Source of the DNA: Planctomycetota bacterium
GTDB lineage: Bacteria; Planctomycetota; UBA1135; GCA-002686595
Direction of reading: 5' to 3'
NCBI GenBank assembly: GCA_016712565.1
Contig: JADJQU010000001.1
Coordinates: 372,001-436,000 of the forward strand
Length of the DNA: 64,000 bases
The position numbers and the translations under genes are program-made. The notes beneath the pieces were generated by a model. The model saw only the letters and a list, made by a program, of their open reading frames with translations. It was not told the DNA's origin and ran no database searches. Positions 7,989-16,336 of this stretch are shown piece after piece. Position 1 is the stretch's first letter. Each line of letters opens with the position of its first letter.

Positions 7989-9755
7989 TCAGAACCGGTA
8001 CTTGAGCTGCACGGCGCCGAGGTAGGCCGCGTCGCCGCCCGGGAAGGCGGCGCCGGGGTCGAACATGCCGAGCACCAGCTCGGCCTGCCAGCTCGACCAG
8101 CGCTTGGTGCCGAGCACCAGGTCAACCTCCCAGCCGACCTCCGGGTGCACGCCGTCCGGGGTGGTCCGCAGGTTCGAGCCGTAGAGCGCGTCCTGCGCCT
8201 GGTCGAGCGTGTAGTGGTGCGCCAGGAGCGTCAGGGTCGTGCGCTTCTCCAGCCGCAGGCCCAAGCCCACCGTGGCGATGCCCAGGTTCGCCAGCTCGGG
8301 GTCCAGAAGCTCGCCGTAGTAGCGCACCGATGTGGCGCTCTCCAGCTTGGACTTGTTGTCGTGGAAGCCGGTCTGGCGGAAGGTGGAGGAATCCCCGTTC
8401 AGGGGCGTGGAATCCCCGGTGGCGAAGGCGTAGCCCGCGATCACGGAGAAGGGGCCCAGGAGGTCGGGGCTCCAGGTGCCGCCGACGTCGAGGGCCCAGC
8501 CCGAGACGTCCTTGCCGGCGCTCTCGCCCACGAGCCACGCCGCCTCGGCCCACAGCTTGGTCGTGGGGATCCACTCGCCGTAGGCCCGCGCGCCGAAATG
8601 CCGCGCGATTTCGTCGGACTGGTCGCGGTCGTCGCGGGCGAGGGTCCACAGGCCCCAGTTGCGCTTCGACGTGCCGCGCGTCACCTGGGCCAGCAGGTTG
8701 GTCGTGGACTCGTCCCGCGGCGAGCCGTCGGCCAGCTTGGTGGTGGCCGAGAGGTCGAAGGAGAATCCGTTCCAGCGGCGCAGGAAGCGCACGCCGTCCA
8801 ACTCGACGTTGGTGATCCAGCGCCGCGGTTCGTGGTACCGGGCTCGGCCCACCTGCACGTCCCACCCCAGGAGCGCTCCGCGGAAGTAGCCGTAGGCCTC
8901 CTTCACGTGGCCCACGCTCGAATGCAGGTCGGGGTTGTGCTGCTCCTGGCGCCACTCTTCCTGGTGTTCGTAGCTCGTCAGCACCAGCACGTCGTCGGCG
9001 GGCGTCCAGGCCAATTCCAGGCGCAGGGCCAGGGCGTTTTCCAGCCGGTCCCGGGAGCGCGAGTCGTCCAGGTCGTAGTTGCCGCGATTCTCGCCATCCC
9101 ATTCGAACAGCCCACCCAGCACGAAGTCCTCGCCCAGGCGAATCGTCCCGCGCACGCGGTCGTCGTCGTCCCGGGACGGGGCTTCCAGCGAGAGCACGCG
9201 GGCGGGAGCGAGCCCGACGGACTCCAGAGGCCGGTCCACTTCCAACTTGGAGTCGGCGGAGACCTCCACGTCGAAGCCGACCACCGACAGCCTCAGGGTG
9301 CCCTCGCGCTGTTCCAAGGCATCGATGCGACCTTCCAGGCGATCTCGGCCCGGATCGCGCGCCGCGACGCGCCGCGCGAAGAAGCTGCCGTCGGCGCGCC
9401 GCTTGCCCGAGGCCTTGACCCGCGCCTGCAGGCGTGAGTTGCGCTCCAGGCCCTCCCAGAGCGTGCGCGCGTCCACGTTGACTCGCGTTCCCAGCAGCGT
9501 GAACCCGCCTTCGGCCAGCTCCTCGGTGATCGTGGCCGTCAGGGCCTCGCTGCTGCCGGGTTGCAGCACCTCGATCTCATGGGCGCTGAACACGCCGTCG
9601 GCGCGCAGTTCGCCCTTGGCCTGGATCCAGTGGCCCACGCGCAGATCGCGGGCCTCCTGGCCCACGTGTTGATCGTGGGCCTCCTGGCCCAGGGCGCTGC
9701 CGCACAGGAACAGCGCGAAAAGGAATGCGGAGAGCTTTTTCAAGGCATCAAGCAC
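7989..9755 (-). CDS. Alginate-export (AlgE)-like outer-membrane beta-barrel with DUF5666-like N-terminus
   Basis: 588 residues from GTG 9755, preceded by GGAGG, overlapping the stop of the upstream gene by 8 bases. A signal peptide (LSAFLFALFLCGSALG) is followed by repeated small beta domains of DUF5666 type (VGHWIQAKGELRADGVFSAHEIE; again near residues 85-190). From about residue 195 to the end there are alternating amphipathic strands with many aromatic residues and a terminal Phe, as in AlgE-like barrels. As last gene of the glycosyltransferase/ABC/phosphotransferase set, it could provide the outer-membrane exit for the polymer or glycoconjugate (inference). Confidence 0.83.
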   Translation of the reverse strand: MLDALKKLSAFLFALFLCGSALGQEAHDQHVGQEARDLRVGHWIQAKGELRADGVFSAHEIEVLQPGSSEALTATITEELAEGGFTLLGTRVNVDARTLWEGLERNSRLQARVKASGKRRADGSFFARRVAARDPGRDRLEGRIDALEQREGTLRLSVVGFDVEVSADSKLEVDRPLESVGLAPARVLSLEAPSRDDDDRVRGTIRLGEDFVLGGLFEWDGENRGNYDLDDSRSRDRLENALALRLELAWTPADDVLVLTSYEHQEEWRQEQHNPDLHSSVGHVKEAYGYFRGALLGWDVQVGRARYHEPRRWITNVELDGVRFLRRWNGFSFDLSATTKLADGSPRDESTTNLLAQVTRGTSKRNWGLWTLARDDRDQSDEIARHFGARAYGEWIPTTKLWAEAAWLVGESAGKDVSGWALDVGGTWSPDLLGPFSVIAGYAFATGDSTPLNGDSSTFRQTGFHDNKSKLESATSVRYYGELLDPELANLGIATVGLGLRLEKRTTLTLLAHHYTLDQAQDALYGSNLRTTPDGVHPEVGWEVDLVLGTKRWSSWQAELVLGMFDPGAAFPGGDAAYLGAVQLKYRF

Positions 9756-10827
9756 GGTCCAGGTCCTCCAGGCAACGTCGAGACAGGTTCACCAATTCGG
9801 GAGCGAGGTGGAGCCAGCGCGGGCGCATGGCATGCACCGCCGCCAGCCGCAGGAACGAAGCGGCCTGGTACCAGCAGAAGCGCGCGTCGAAGCCACGCTC
9901 ACCCTGGCGATCGAGACCCTCGAGGAACGCCCGGGCCAGCGCCAGGGCATCGGAACCGCGGGCGCCGCCCTGGGACTGCAGCGCGCGCAGTTGCAGATGG
10001 ACCACGAAGTTCGCAGCATCCAAGGCGCTGTCGGCCCGGCACAGCAGGTCGAAGTCCAGACACACGAGGCGCTCGCGTGTCTTGAGGAACTGGCCGTCGT
10101 GCAAGTCGCGGTGGCAGGGCAGAAGTTCGCCCTCGTCGAAGCGCTCCCGCTGGGCGGAGAGGCGCGCGCCCGTCTCCTCGAAATTCCCGGGGAGCTCCGC
10201 GCCGCAGGACTCCGCGCGCCGGGTGAGGCGGGCCACCACCGCCAGTTCATCCTCGGCGCGGTGGGGGGCGAGCTCGGCCTCGAAGACGGCCTCCTGCAGG
10301 TCCCGCAGTCCCGCACCGATCCGGAAATGCACGTCGCTCGCCTGCTCCAGGAGCTCCAACGCGCTCCCGTCGACGAAGTCCATTTCGAGCACGCACGCCT
10401 CGGGATCGGCGTTCCCGCCCGCGGAGAGGGGAGCCGCCCGCCAGGTGCCGCGGGCCAGGGCCTGCTGGGCCGCCCGATGGGCCGCGAGGGCCTTGGGGAA
10501 GCCGGACTTGCGGTGGGCCTTGAGCACGGTGCCCGTTCCCGGAGCGCCGGACAACAGCACCAGTCGACGCGCCGGCTTCCAGGCGAGGAGTCGCGCGCCG
10601 GGACGCGCCAGGGCCTCCGGCAGCGCGGCGGCGAAGGGCAGCTCGCGATCTTCCTCGGGGCCCGTGGGGGTCCAGCCGCCGGCGGTCTCGACCCACCACT
10701 GGGGCCCTCCCACGGGTCCCGCGGAACCCGCCAGCGTGAGGACGCGGCGGCCCTGGCCGTCGAGATCGAGGCGCTCGATGGACGACGCGGACAGGTGCGC
10801 CGGGAAATTCTCGACTCGTCGGATCAT
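9748..10827 (-). CDS. APH-fold phosphotransferase, maltokinase-like motif (second of pair)
   Basis: 359 residues from ATG 10827; an in-frame ATG at 10863 would overlap the upstream gene and is an alternative. Aminoglycoside-phosphotransferase/choline-kinase fold: catalytic loop CHRDLHDGQFL and metal motif LVCLDFDLL. The catalytic loop reads H-x-D-x-H-x-x-Q, with Gln where most APH enzymes have Asn; this variant is known from maltokinases and related sugar kinases. VLKAHRKSGFPKALAAHRAA would be the nucleotide-lysine region. The neighbour upstream is a divergent paralogue with the same Gln. Likely phosphorylates a sugar or lipid-linked saccharide in the glycan pathway (inference). Confidence 0.8.
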   Translation of the reverse strand: MIRRVENFPAHLSASSIERLDLDGQGRRVLTLAGSAGPVGGPQWWVETAGGWTPTGPEEDRELPFAAALPEALARPGARLLAWKPARRLVLLSGAPGTGTVLKAHRKSGFPKALAAHRAAQQALARGTWRAAPLSAGGNADPEACVLEMDFVDGSALELLEQASDVHFRIGAGLRDLQEAVFEAELAPHRAEDELAVVARLTRRAESCGAELPGNFEETGARLSAQRERFDEGELLPCHRDLHDGQFLKTRERLVCLDFDLLCRADSALDAANFVVHLQLRALQSQGGARGSDALALARAFLEGLDRQGERGFDARFCWYQAASFLRLAAVHAMRPRWLHLAPELVNLSRRCLEDLDRA

Positions 10828-10850
10828 GGGGGCTCTCGCGGCCTCGCGGC

Positions 10851-12116
10851 TCAGGGCGTCCATGCGGGGCTGCGGGACAACTCCGTCGCGCGCTCCAAAA
10901 GGGCGCGGGCCCGTTCGACCGCTCCGGGCTGCAGGCGCCGCAGGCACCCCGCGGCAAGTCCGGCCAGGGCCGCGGCCAGATGCTCACGCAGGTCGTTTCC
11001 TTCCACGGGCAGGCCGTAGCCCTCGAGGAACTCGCCCGCGGCCTCGTTGAGCCCGAGTCCCGGTTCGCCGGCCAGGCGGTCCGCGATCCAACTGGCCAGG
11101 TCGGCATGGGGATCGCCCGGGCCCAGATTGTCGAAGTCCAGGAGGCGCGGCTCGCCGCTTCCGGAGGTCAGCAGGACCTGATCGGGGTGGACGTCCCCGT
11201 GGGTCCAGCAGCGCCGCCGGCCGCGGGGCAGGGGAATGCGCCGGGCCAACTCGGCCAGGGACGCCGAACTCTCCAAGAGGTCCCAGGGGACGGCGGGAGC
11301 CCCGGTCGCTGCGGCGGAGTCGTCGTCACCGGGCAGGTCCGAGGCCAGGGCGGCTCCATGGAGCACGGAGAAGAGGCCGCCCGTTTCGCGGCCCAGGGTG
11401 AAGTCGTCGCGCCCCACGGACGTGCCCGCGATCCAGGATTCGAACAGCAGCCCCGTGCGCGGCTCACCGCCCAGGCAGACGGGCCAGGGGCCCTGGGGCA
11501 GCACCTCGGCCAGTGCGCGCCGTCGGGCGGCCACGCGCAGGGCGTGATCCGGGCGCAACACTCGGGCGGCGAGGAAGCCGCGGGACTTCTCGCCGCGCTT
11601 GTGTCCGAAGCGCAGGTCCAGATCCAGCAGCACCACCGCGCGGTGCTCGGGCTTGTAGCGGACGAGCTCCAGGTCGGAACTGGCCCAGCGGGCCACCCAC
11701 GGTCCCAGGGCCCCGATGCGGTGCAAGAGGCGCGTGGTGCGGTGGCGGTCGAAGATGCGCGCGAGGCCGGAGAGCTCCCGATCGGCGGGCACTCGCCAGG
11801 CGAGAGTGCGTTCGGCCGTGAGGACCGCCTGTCCCTCGAGCGGCGGACGCGACGCCAGGTCGGCCACCTTGCTGCCCGTGTAGCGCTTGATCACCACCTG
11901 CGCCGCGGCACCCGCGGGGGAGCGAACGCTCCAGGAAGTCGCGAGCGAGACCCCGCGCTTCCATCGCGCGTGGGTGCAGATCGCGGCTGCGGCACCTTCG
12001 AGTCCCAGGTGTCGGGCGCCCAGGGCCAGCACTTCCGACTCCGTCGGCGCCACGAGGTCACGGTCGCCGAGGCGTGCCGGGAGCTCCCCGTCGATGCTCG
12101 TCTGGGCCCCGAACAT
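10851..12116 (-). CDS. APH-fold phosphotransferase, maltokinase-like motif (first of pair)
   Basis: 421 residues; the ATG at 12116 overlaps the stop of the ABC transporter gene (ATGA), so it is translationally coupled. Aminoglycoside phosphotransferase family: VVIKRYTG nucleotide-binding lysine near residue 77, catalytic loop THGDVHPDQVLL and metal motif LLDFDNLG. The loop is H-G-D-x-H-x-x-Q as in maltokinase-like sugar kinases. There is no signal or membrane segment. Two such kinases in tandem between an ABC exporter and an outer-membrane barrel is unusual. An antibiotic-resistance role is unlikely given the context of three glycosyltransferases. Confidence 0.85.
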   Translation of the reverse strand: MFGAQTSIDGELPARLGDRDLVAPTESEVLALGARHLGLEGAAAAICTHARWKRGVSLATSWSVRSPAGAAAQVVIKRYTGSKVADLASRPPLEGQAVLTAERTLAWRVPADRELSGLARIFDRHRTTRLLHRIGALGPWVARWASSDLELVRYKPEHRAVVLLDLDLRFGHKRGEKSRGFLAARVLRPDHALRVAARRRALAEVLPQGPWPVCLGGEPRTGLLFESWIAGTSVGRDDFTLGRETGGLFSVLHGAALASDLPGDDDSAAATGAPAVPWDLLESSASLAELARRIPLPRGRRRCWTHGDVHPDQVLLTSGSGEPRLLDFDNLGPGDPHADLASWIADRLAGEPGLGLNEAAGEFLEGYGLPVEGNDLREHLAAALAGLAAGCLRRLQPGAVERARALLERATELSRSPAWTP

Positions 12117-14032
12117 CAGCGCGCCTCGCCGCCGGTGGGCACGGCCGCGTCACGGGCCGCGGGGAGCGGGCGAGCCGCGGACCTGCGCTCGCGGGCGCGG
12201 CCGTCGGCCAATTCCACGATGCAGTCCACGGAGCCGGTCCTCCCGAGGCCCGCCGTCCCTTCCTTGCCCGCCAGGCCTTCGCGCTGGAGGAAGCGCGCGA
12301 CGACTTCCGCGTCGTGGGCGATGACGATCACGATGCGCGTCTCGGCCAGACGTTCGATCGTGCGGTGCAGCACCGCCACGGCGGCCGAGTCCAGTCCCGA
12401 AAAGGGCTCGTCGAGCACCAGCACAGCGGCGTCGCGAAGCAGGGTGCGCGCCAGGCACAGGCGTTTCCTCTGGCCGCCCGAGAGACCGGCGCCGAGAGTC
12501 CCCAGGGGCGTCTCCAGTCCCTCGGGCAGGCTGCGCACGAAGTCTCCCGCCGCCACCGCGTCCAGGGCCCTCCACAGGGCCGCGTCGTCCGCATCGGGCC
12601 GTCCCAGCAACAGGTTCTGGCGAATCGTCCACCCGAAGAGCTGATCGGCCTGGGGGGCGACGGCGATTCGGGCGCGCAGGGACCCCAGGTCCAGGGAACG
12701 CAGGTCCAGGCCGTCGAGCAGGACCGCGCCGCCGTCGGGGTCCACCAGGCGCGACGCCAGGGCCGAGAGTGTGCTCTTGCCCGCTCCCGAGGGACCGAGG
12801 ACCAAGGTCGCCGCGCCACGGCGGAAGGTCCACGAGAAGCCATCCAGTGCCCGCCCACGCGGCACCTCGCCGGAGCCCGGGCCTTCCGCGTCCAAGGCGC
12901 GTTCGGAGGCGGCCGGATAGGCGTAGGTCACGGCGCGGAATTCCAGCGTCGACGGGCTGATCGGAGCGGCCGGGGCGCCGGGCAGGGCGCGGATCTTGTC
13001 CTCGGAGTCGAGCACCTCGAGCAGGCGTTCGCCGCAGGCCGCGGCCTTGGCGAGACGCGCACTGCCCTTGGCGGACTGCCGCGCGGGCTTCACGCCCGAA
13101 CGCACGTAGGCCAGGAACGCCAACAGGGATCCGGCGGAGAGTTCGCCGGCGATCACTCGCCCGCTGCCCCACAGGAGCGCCACCGCGAGGGCCAGTCCCG
13201 CGAGCAACTCCATGGAGGCGCCCAGGCGGGCCGTGATGCGCGCGGCCTTGCAGTCCGCGCGGGCACTGGTGCGGCTCGCGTGCAGGTAGCCGCGCAGCAA
13301 CTCGTCGACCCGGCCCAAGGACTGCACCAGGGCCACGTTGGACAGGGACTCGTGCCCCTGGTTGGCGAACTGCCCCTCCTTGCGGCGCGCCTTGCGGGTC
13401 GCGGTGTGAATGCTGCGGGAAAGGCGCGCCACCACCAGCAGGGCGATCGGTGCCGTGGCCAGGGTGCCTGCCGCGAGCAGCGGGTCGAGCCGGAAGAGCA
13501 TGAACAGGGTCCCGGCGATCAGGAAGGCCCGCGCGGCAAGCTCGACCACCGATTCGGTCAGGGCCGTGCCCACCTGCGACACGTCCCCCTGGAGGCGGGT
13601 CGTCAGGTCCCCGGTGCGGTGCACGGCGAAGAAGCGCGGCGAGAGCAGCAACAGGCTGCCGAACAGCCTGCCCCGCAGGCGCCGCGTGAAGTCCCGGGCG
13701 GCCTCGGCGATGAAGACCGCCGCGCCCCAGTCGCAGGCCGCCCGCGCCACGGAGAGCGCGGCGTAGGCGAGGGCGCCGATCCAGGCGGCGCGCAGGGGGT
13801 CGGCCCCGAGCTTCGCCGTCAGGCCCGCCGCCTCGATCTGGGGTGCCGGGATCAGGGCCCGGTCGACGATCCACTGCAGGGCCAGGGGGCGCAAGAGCTC
13901 CACGCCGGCCGCGGCCAGGGACAGGCCGCCCGCGACGGCCAGACGACCGCGGGGCGGCGCCACGTGGGCGGCCACCCGTCGGGCGATCGGCAGCGCCGAG
14001 CTGATGCGCTCCAGGATCCGCAGTCCGCTCAT
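12116..14032 (-). CDS. ABC exporter, fused membrane and ATPase domains
   Basis: 638 residues from ATG 14032, which overlaps the upstream stop (ATGA). The N-terminal half is a six-helix type-I exporter domain (LAVAGGLSLAAAGVELL, FLIAGTLFMLFRLDPLLAA, LLAGLALAVALLWGSG). The ATPase domain has Walker A GPSGAGKST, signature LSGGQRKRLCLAR, Walker B VLVLDEPFSGLD and H-loop IVIAHD. It would work as a homodimer in the inner membrane. Position between glycosyltransferases and sugar-kinase-like genes suggests flipping of a lipid-linked glycan or glycolipid, as MsbA/PglK-type exporters do; the substrate is inferred only. Confidence 0.93.
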   Translation of the reverse strand: MSGLRILERISSALPIARRVAAHVAPPRGRLAVAGGLSLAAAGVELLRPLALQWIVDRALIPAPQIEAAGLTAKLGADPLRAAWIGALAYAALSVARAACDWGAAVFIAEAARDFTRRLRGRLFGSLLLLSPRFFAVHRTGDLTTRLQGDVSQVGTALTESVVELAARAFLIAGTLFMLFRLDPLLAAGTLATAPIALLVVARLSRSIHTATRKARRKEGQFANQGHESLSNVALVQSLGRVDELLRGYLHASRTSARADCKAARITARLGASMELLAGLALAVALLWGSGRVIAGELSAGSLLAFLAYVRSGVKPARQSAKGSARLAKAAACGERLLEVLDSEDKIRALPGAPAAPISPSTLEFRAVTYAYPAASERALDAEGPGSGEVPRGRALDGFSWTFRRGAATLVLGPSGAGKSTLSALASRLVDPDGGAVLLDGLDLRSLDLGSLRARIAVAPQADQLFGWTIRQNLLLGRPDADDAALWRALDAVAAGDFVRSLPEGLETPLGTLGAGLSGGQRKRLCLARTLLRDAAVLVLDEPFSGLDSAAVAVLHRTIERLAETRIVIVIAHDAEVVARFLQREGLAGKEGTAGLGRTGSVDCIVELADGRARERRSAARPLPAARDAAVPTGGEAR

Positions 14033-15105
14033 CGACCCGGGCTCCGTTCCAGCGCGAACCCCATGACCTCGTAGGCCAGCGCGTTCCAGGACCGGCCGCG
14101 GGCCGTCTTGACCGCCTCGCTCGCCAGCGTCGCGCGCAGTTCGCGGCTCGCGGCGAGACGGGCCAGGGCGTCCTGGAAGGCCGAGTCGTCGCCCGCGCCG
14201 TAGACCAGGCCGTCGATGCCGTGGCGCACCGCTTCGGGCAGATCCCCCAGGGAAGGCACCACGGGCACGGCGCCCACGGCCATGGCCTCCAGCAGCTTGA
14301 GCGGCGAAAAGTAGCACGGGGCGTCGGCGTCGTAGGCGAGCGGCAGCACGTCGAAGCAGGCGATCAGCCGCGCCACGGAACCGTGGTCGACCCAGGGCAC
14401 GACGGTGAAGCTCTCCGCCGGCAGCTCGCGCTCGAGGAGCGCCTGGAACTCGCCCGCGCCGACGGCGAGCAGGTGGGCCGGCACGCCGGACCGGCGCAGT
14501 CCGGCGACGGCACGGGCGATGCGCTCGAAGCCGTGCCAGGGCCGCAGGCGGCCGTGGAAGCCCAGCACGAAGCAGCCTTGGAGCCCCAGCCCCGCTCGCA
14601 CGTGCTCCCGTTCCGCGGGGGGCAGGGGAGCAAAGCGCCTGGAGTCCACGGCGTTGGGCCGCACCAGCACGCGCTCGGCCGGAATCCCGTGGCGCATCAC
14701 GTAGCGGGCCACGCCGCGGGAGACGGCCAGCACCCGGGCGGCGCTCGCGAAGACGGCGCGCTCGCGCTCCAGGTCCTCGGCGCGGATCATGCGGCCGCGG
14801 TGCTCCCGAGCCTCGTCCAGGAGCGGCGCGTTGACCTCCAGGACCAGGGGCACGCCGTGTTCCCGGGCGAAGTCCGCGCCCGCGTCGGCGTCGAGCGCGT
14901 AGCGCTCGTAGACGAGGTCCAGGGGCGCGCGCCCGTGGCGCTCGCGCAGGATGCGGCCCGCCTTCCGCGGGTCCTTCTCGTCCACGGCGAGCACGGCGGC
15001 ACCCAACTGGGCGAAGGCGCGCCGCATGGCCTCCACGTGGACCGCGGCGCCCTTGGCCTGACCCGGGGACACTCCGGCGTCCTGGTTGACGTGCGCGAGC
15101 TGCAT
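14029..15105 (-). CDS. Glycosyltransferase family 4 protein
   Basis: 358 residues from ATG 15105, overlapping the upstream stop by one base (TGATG). GT-B fold, GT4 type. The N-terminal acceptor domain contains HVNQDAGVSPGQAKGAAVHV. The C-terminal domain has the donor site VLGFHGRLRPWHGFERI and the E-x7-E motif region CYFSPLKLLEAMAVGAVPVVPSLGDLPEAV. No signal peptide; it acts at the cytoplasmic membrane face on nucleotide sugars. Third glycosyltransferase in the set and directly coupled to the ABC exporter that follows. Confidence 0.92.
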   Translation of the reverse strand: MQLAHVNQDAGVSPGQAKGAAVHVEAMRRAFAQLGAAVLAVDEKDPRKAGRILRERHGRAPLDLVYERYALDADAGADFAREHGVPLVLEVNAPLLDEAREHRGRMIRAEDLERERAVFASAARVLAVSRGVARYVMRHGIPAERVLVRPNAVDSRRFAPLPPAEREHVRAGLGLQGCFVLGFHGRLRPWHGFERIARAVAGLRRSGVPAHLLAVGAGEFQALLERELPAESFTVVPWVDHGSVARLIACFDVLPLAYDADAPCYFSPLKLLEAMAVGAVPVVPSLGDLPEAVRHGIDGLVYGAGDDSAFQDALARLAASRELRATLASEAVKTARGRSWNALAYEVMGFALERSPGR

Positions 15106-16331
15106 CACGCGGCCGGAGCTTCCTCGCGCGCTCGCACGGATTCGAACCAGCCGTGGAGCGTGCGCGCACTGGCCCGTGCATCGAAGAACTGCTCGGCCCG
15201 GGCGCGGCCCGCCGCGGCCTGTTCGGCCCGCAGCCGCGGGTCGGCCATGACCCGTTCCATGGCCCGCGCCGTGGCTTCCACGTCGTTCACGGGAACCAGG
15301 GTGCCCGCCCGGCCGTGGTCGAGGATCTCGGGGATCCCCGTGACGGGCGTGGAGATGCAGGGCAGGCCCGAGGCCAGGGCCTCCAGCAGCACGGTCGGCA
15401 GGGCGTCGCGGTTGCCGTCCTCGCCGATCTTGCAGGGCAGGCACAGGAGCTCGGCTTCGCCCATGCGGCGGCGCACCTCGGCGGAATCGAGCGCCCCGGC
15501 GAGTTCCACGCGATCCCCAAGCCCCGCAGCCTCGACGCGGTCGTGGATCCGGCTGCGCTCTTCGCCGTCGCCGATCAGCGTGGCCGTGAAGGGCACTCCG
15601 CGGCGCGCCAGCAGGGCGAAGGCATCGATCAGCACGTCGAGGCCTTTTTTCTCCACCAGCCTTCCCACGCACAGGACGTGGCGGCCGCGCCGCGCTTCGC
15701 GGGCGGGACGGAACAGTTCCAGGTCGACCCCGTTGTACAGGCGTCGAATGCGCGCGGCGGCGCGGGGACCGAGCAGGTCGGCCATGTGGCGCACGTTCGC
15801 GTCGCAGACGGTCACCGTGAAGGCCGAGCGCTCGACGATGGCCGAGAGCAGCGGCACGTTGACCGTCGAGCGGTAGATGTCCTTGGCGTGGGCCGTGACG
15901 CTGAAGGTGGGCCCCCCCAGGGCCTGCAGCAGCATGGCGGTCACGGCCGCCTCGGTGGCGAAGTGCACGTGCACGTGGTGGATGCCCAGTTCCGCCGCGC
16001 GGCGGCGCAGCCACAGGGCCTCCGCCACCAGGGAAGGCAGCCGCGCGTGGCCCAGGGGACGGAACTCCTCCACCACCCCTTGCACGCGCGGGAGCAGGGC
16101 GGCGCCGTCCGGGCCGAACAGGTCCTGCCACAGGTCGATCTGGGCCGCGGGCGGCACCAGCTCCACCGGCGCCGCGAGGGCGGCGAACTGGGGTTGACGG
16201 GGCTCGTTGTCGGGGGCGCGGCGCGCGAAGACGTGCAGGGGAGTGCCCAGGCTCTGCTGGCCGAGCACTTCATTGAGCACGAAGGTCTCCGACAGGCGCG
16301 GGAACTTCTTGACCAGGTAGGCCAGGACCAT
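15105..16331 (-). CDS. Glycosyltransferase family 4 protein
   Basis: 408 residues from ATG 16331. It begins MVLAYLVKKFPRLSETFVLNE, the typical start of colanic-acid-type GT4 enzymes (WcaL/AmsK-like). The acceptor domain has VHVHFATEAAVTAMLL and FSVTAHAKDIY. The donor domain has VLCVGRLVEKKGLDVLIDAF, LIGDGEERSRI and the E-x7-E motif ALPTVLLEALASGLPCISTPVTGIPEI. Located 5 bases after the stop of the upstream glycosyltransferase and overlapping the next. Likely builds an exported heteropolysaccharide or glycolipid head group together with its neighbours. Confidence 0.93.
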   Translation of the reverse strand: MVLAYLVKKFPRLSETFVLNEVLGQQSLGTPLHVFARRAPDNEPRQPQFAALAAPVELVPPAAQIDLWQDLFGPDGAALLPRVQGVVEEFRPLGHARLPSLVAEALWLRRRAAELGIHHVHVHFATEAAVTAMLLQALGGPTFSVTAHAKDIYRSTVNVPLLSAIVERSAFTVTVCDANVRHMADLLGPRAAARIRRLYNGVDLELFRPAREARRGRHVLCVGRLVEKKGLDVLIDAFALLARRGVPFTATLIGDGEERSRIHDRVEAAGLGDRVELAGALDSAEVRRRMGEAELLCLPCKIGEDGNRDALPTVLLEALASGLPCISTPVTGIPEILDHGRAGTLVPVNDVEATARAMERVMADPRLRAEQAAAGRARAEQFFDARASARTLHGWFESVRAREEAPAA

Positions 16332-16336
16332 GGCGC

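Noticed and set aside
9748..12116. Aminoglycoside resistance genes
   Set aside because: Only the fold is shared; the catalytic loop variant and the glycosyltransferase/exporter context argue for sugar or glycolipid phosphorylation.
12074..14074. Plus-strand open frame of 666 codons
   Set aside because: Antisense to the ABC exporter, whose Walker and signature motifs are all intact on the minus strand.
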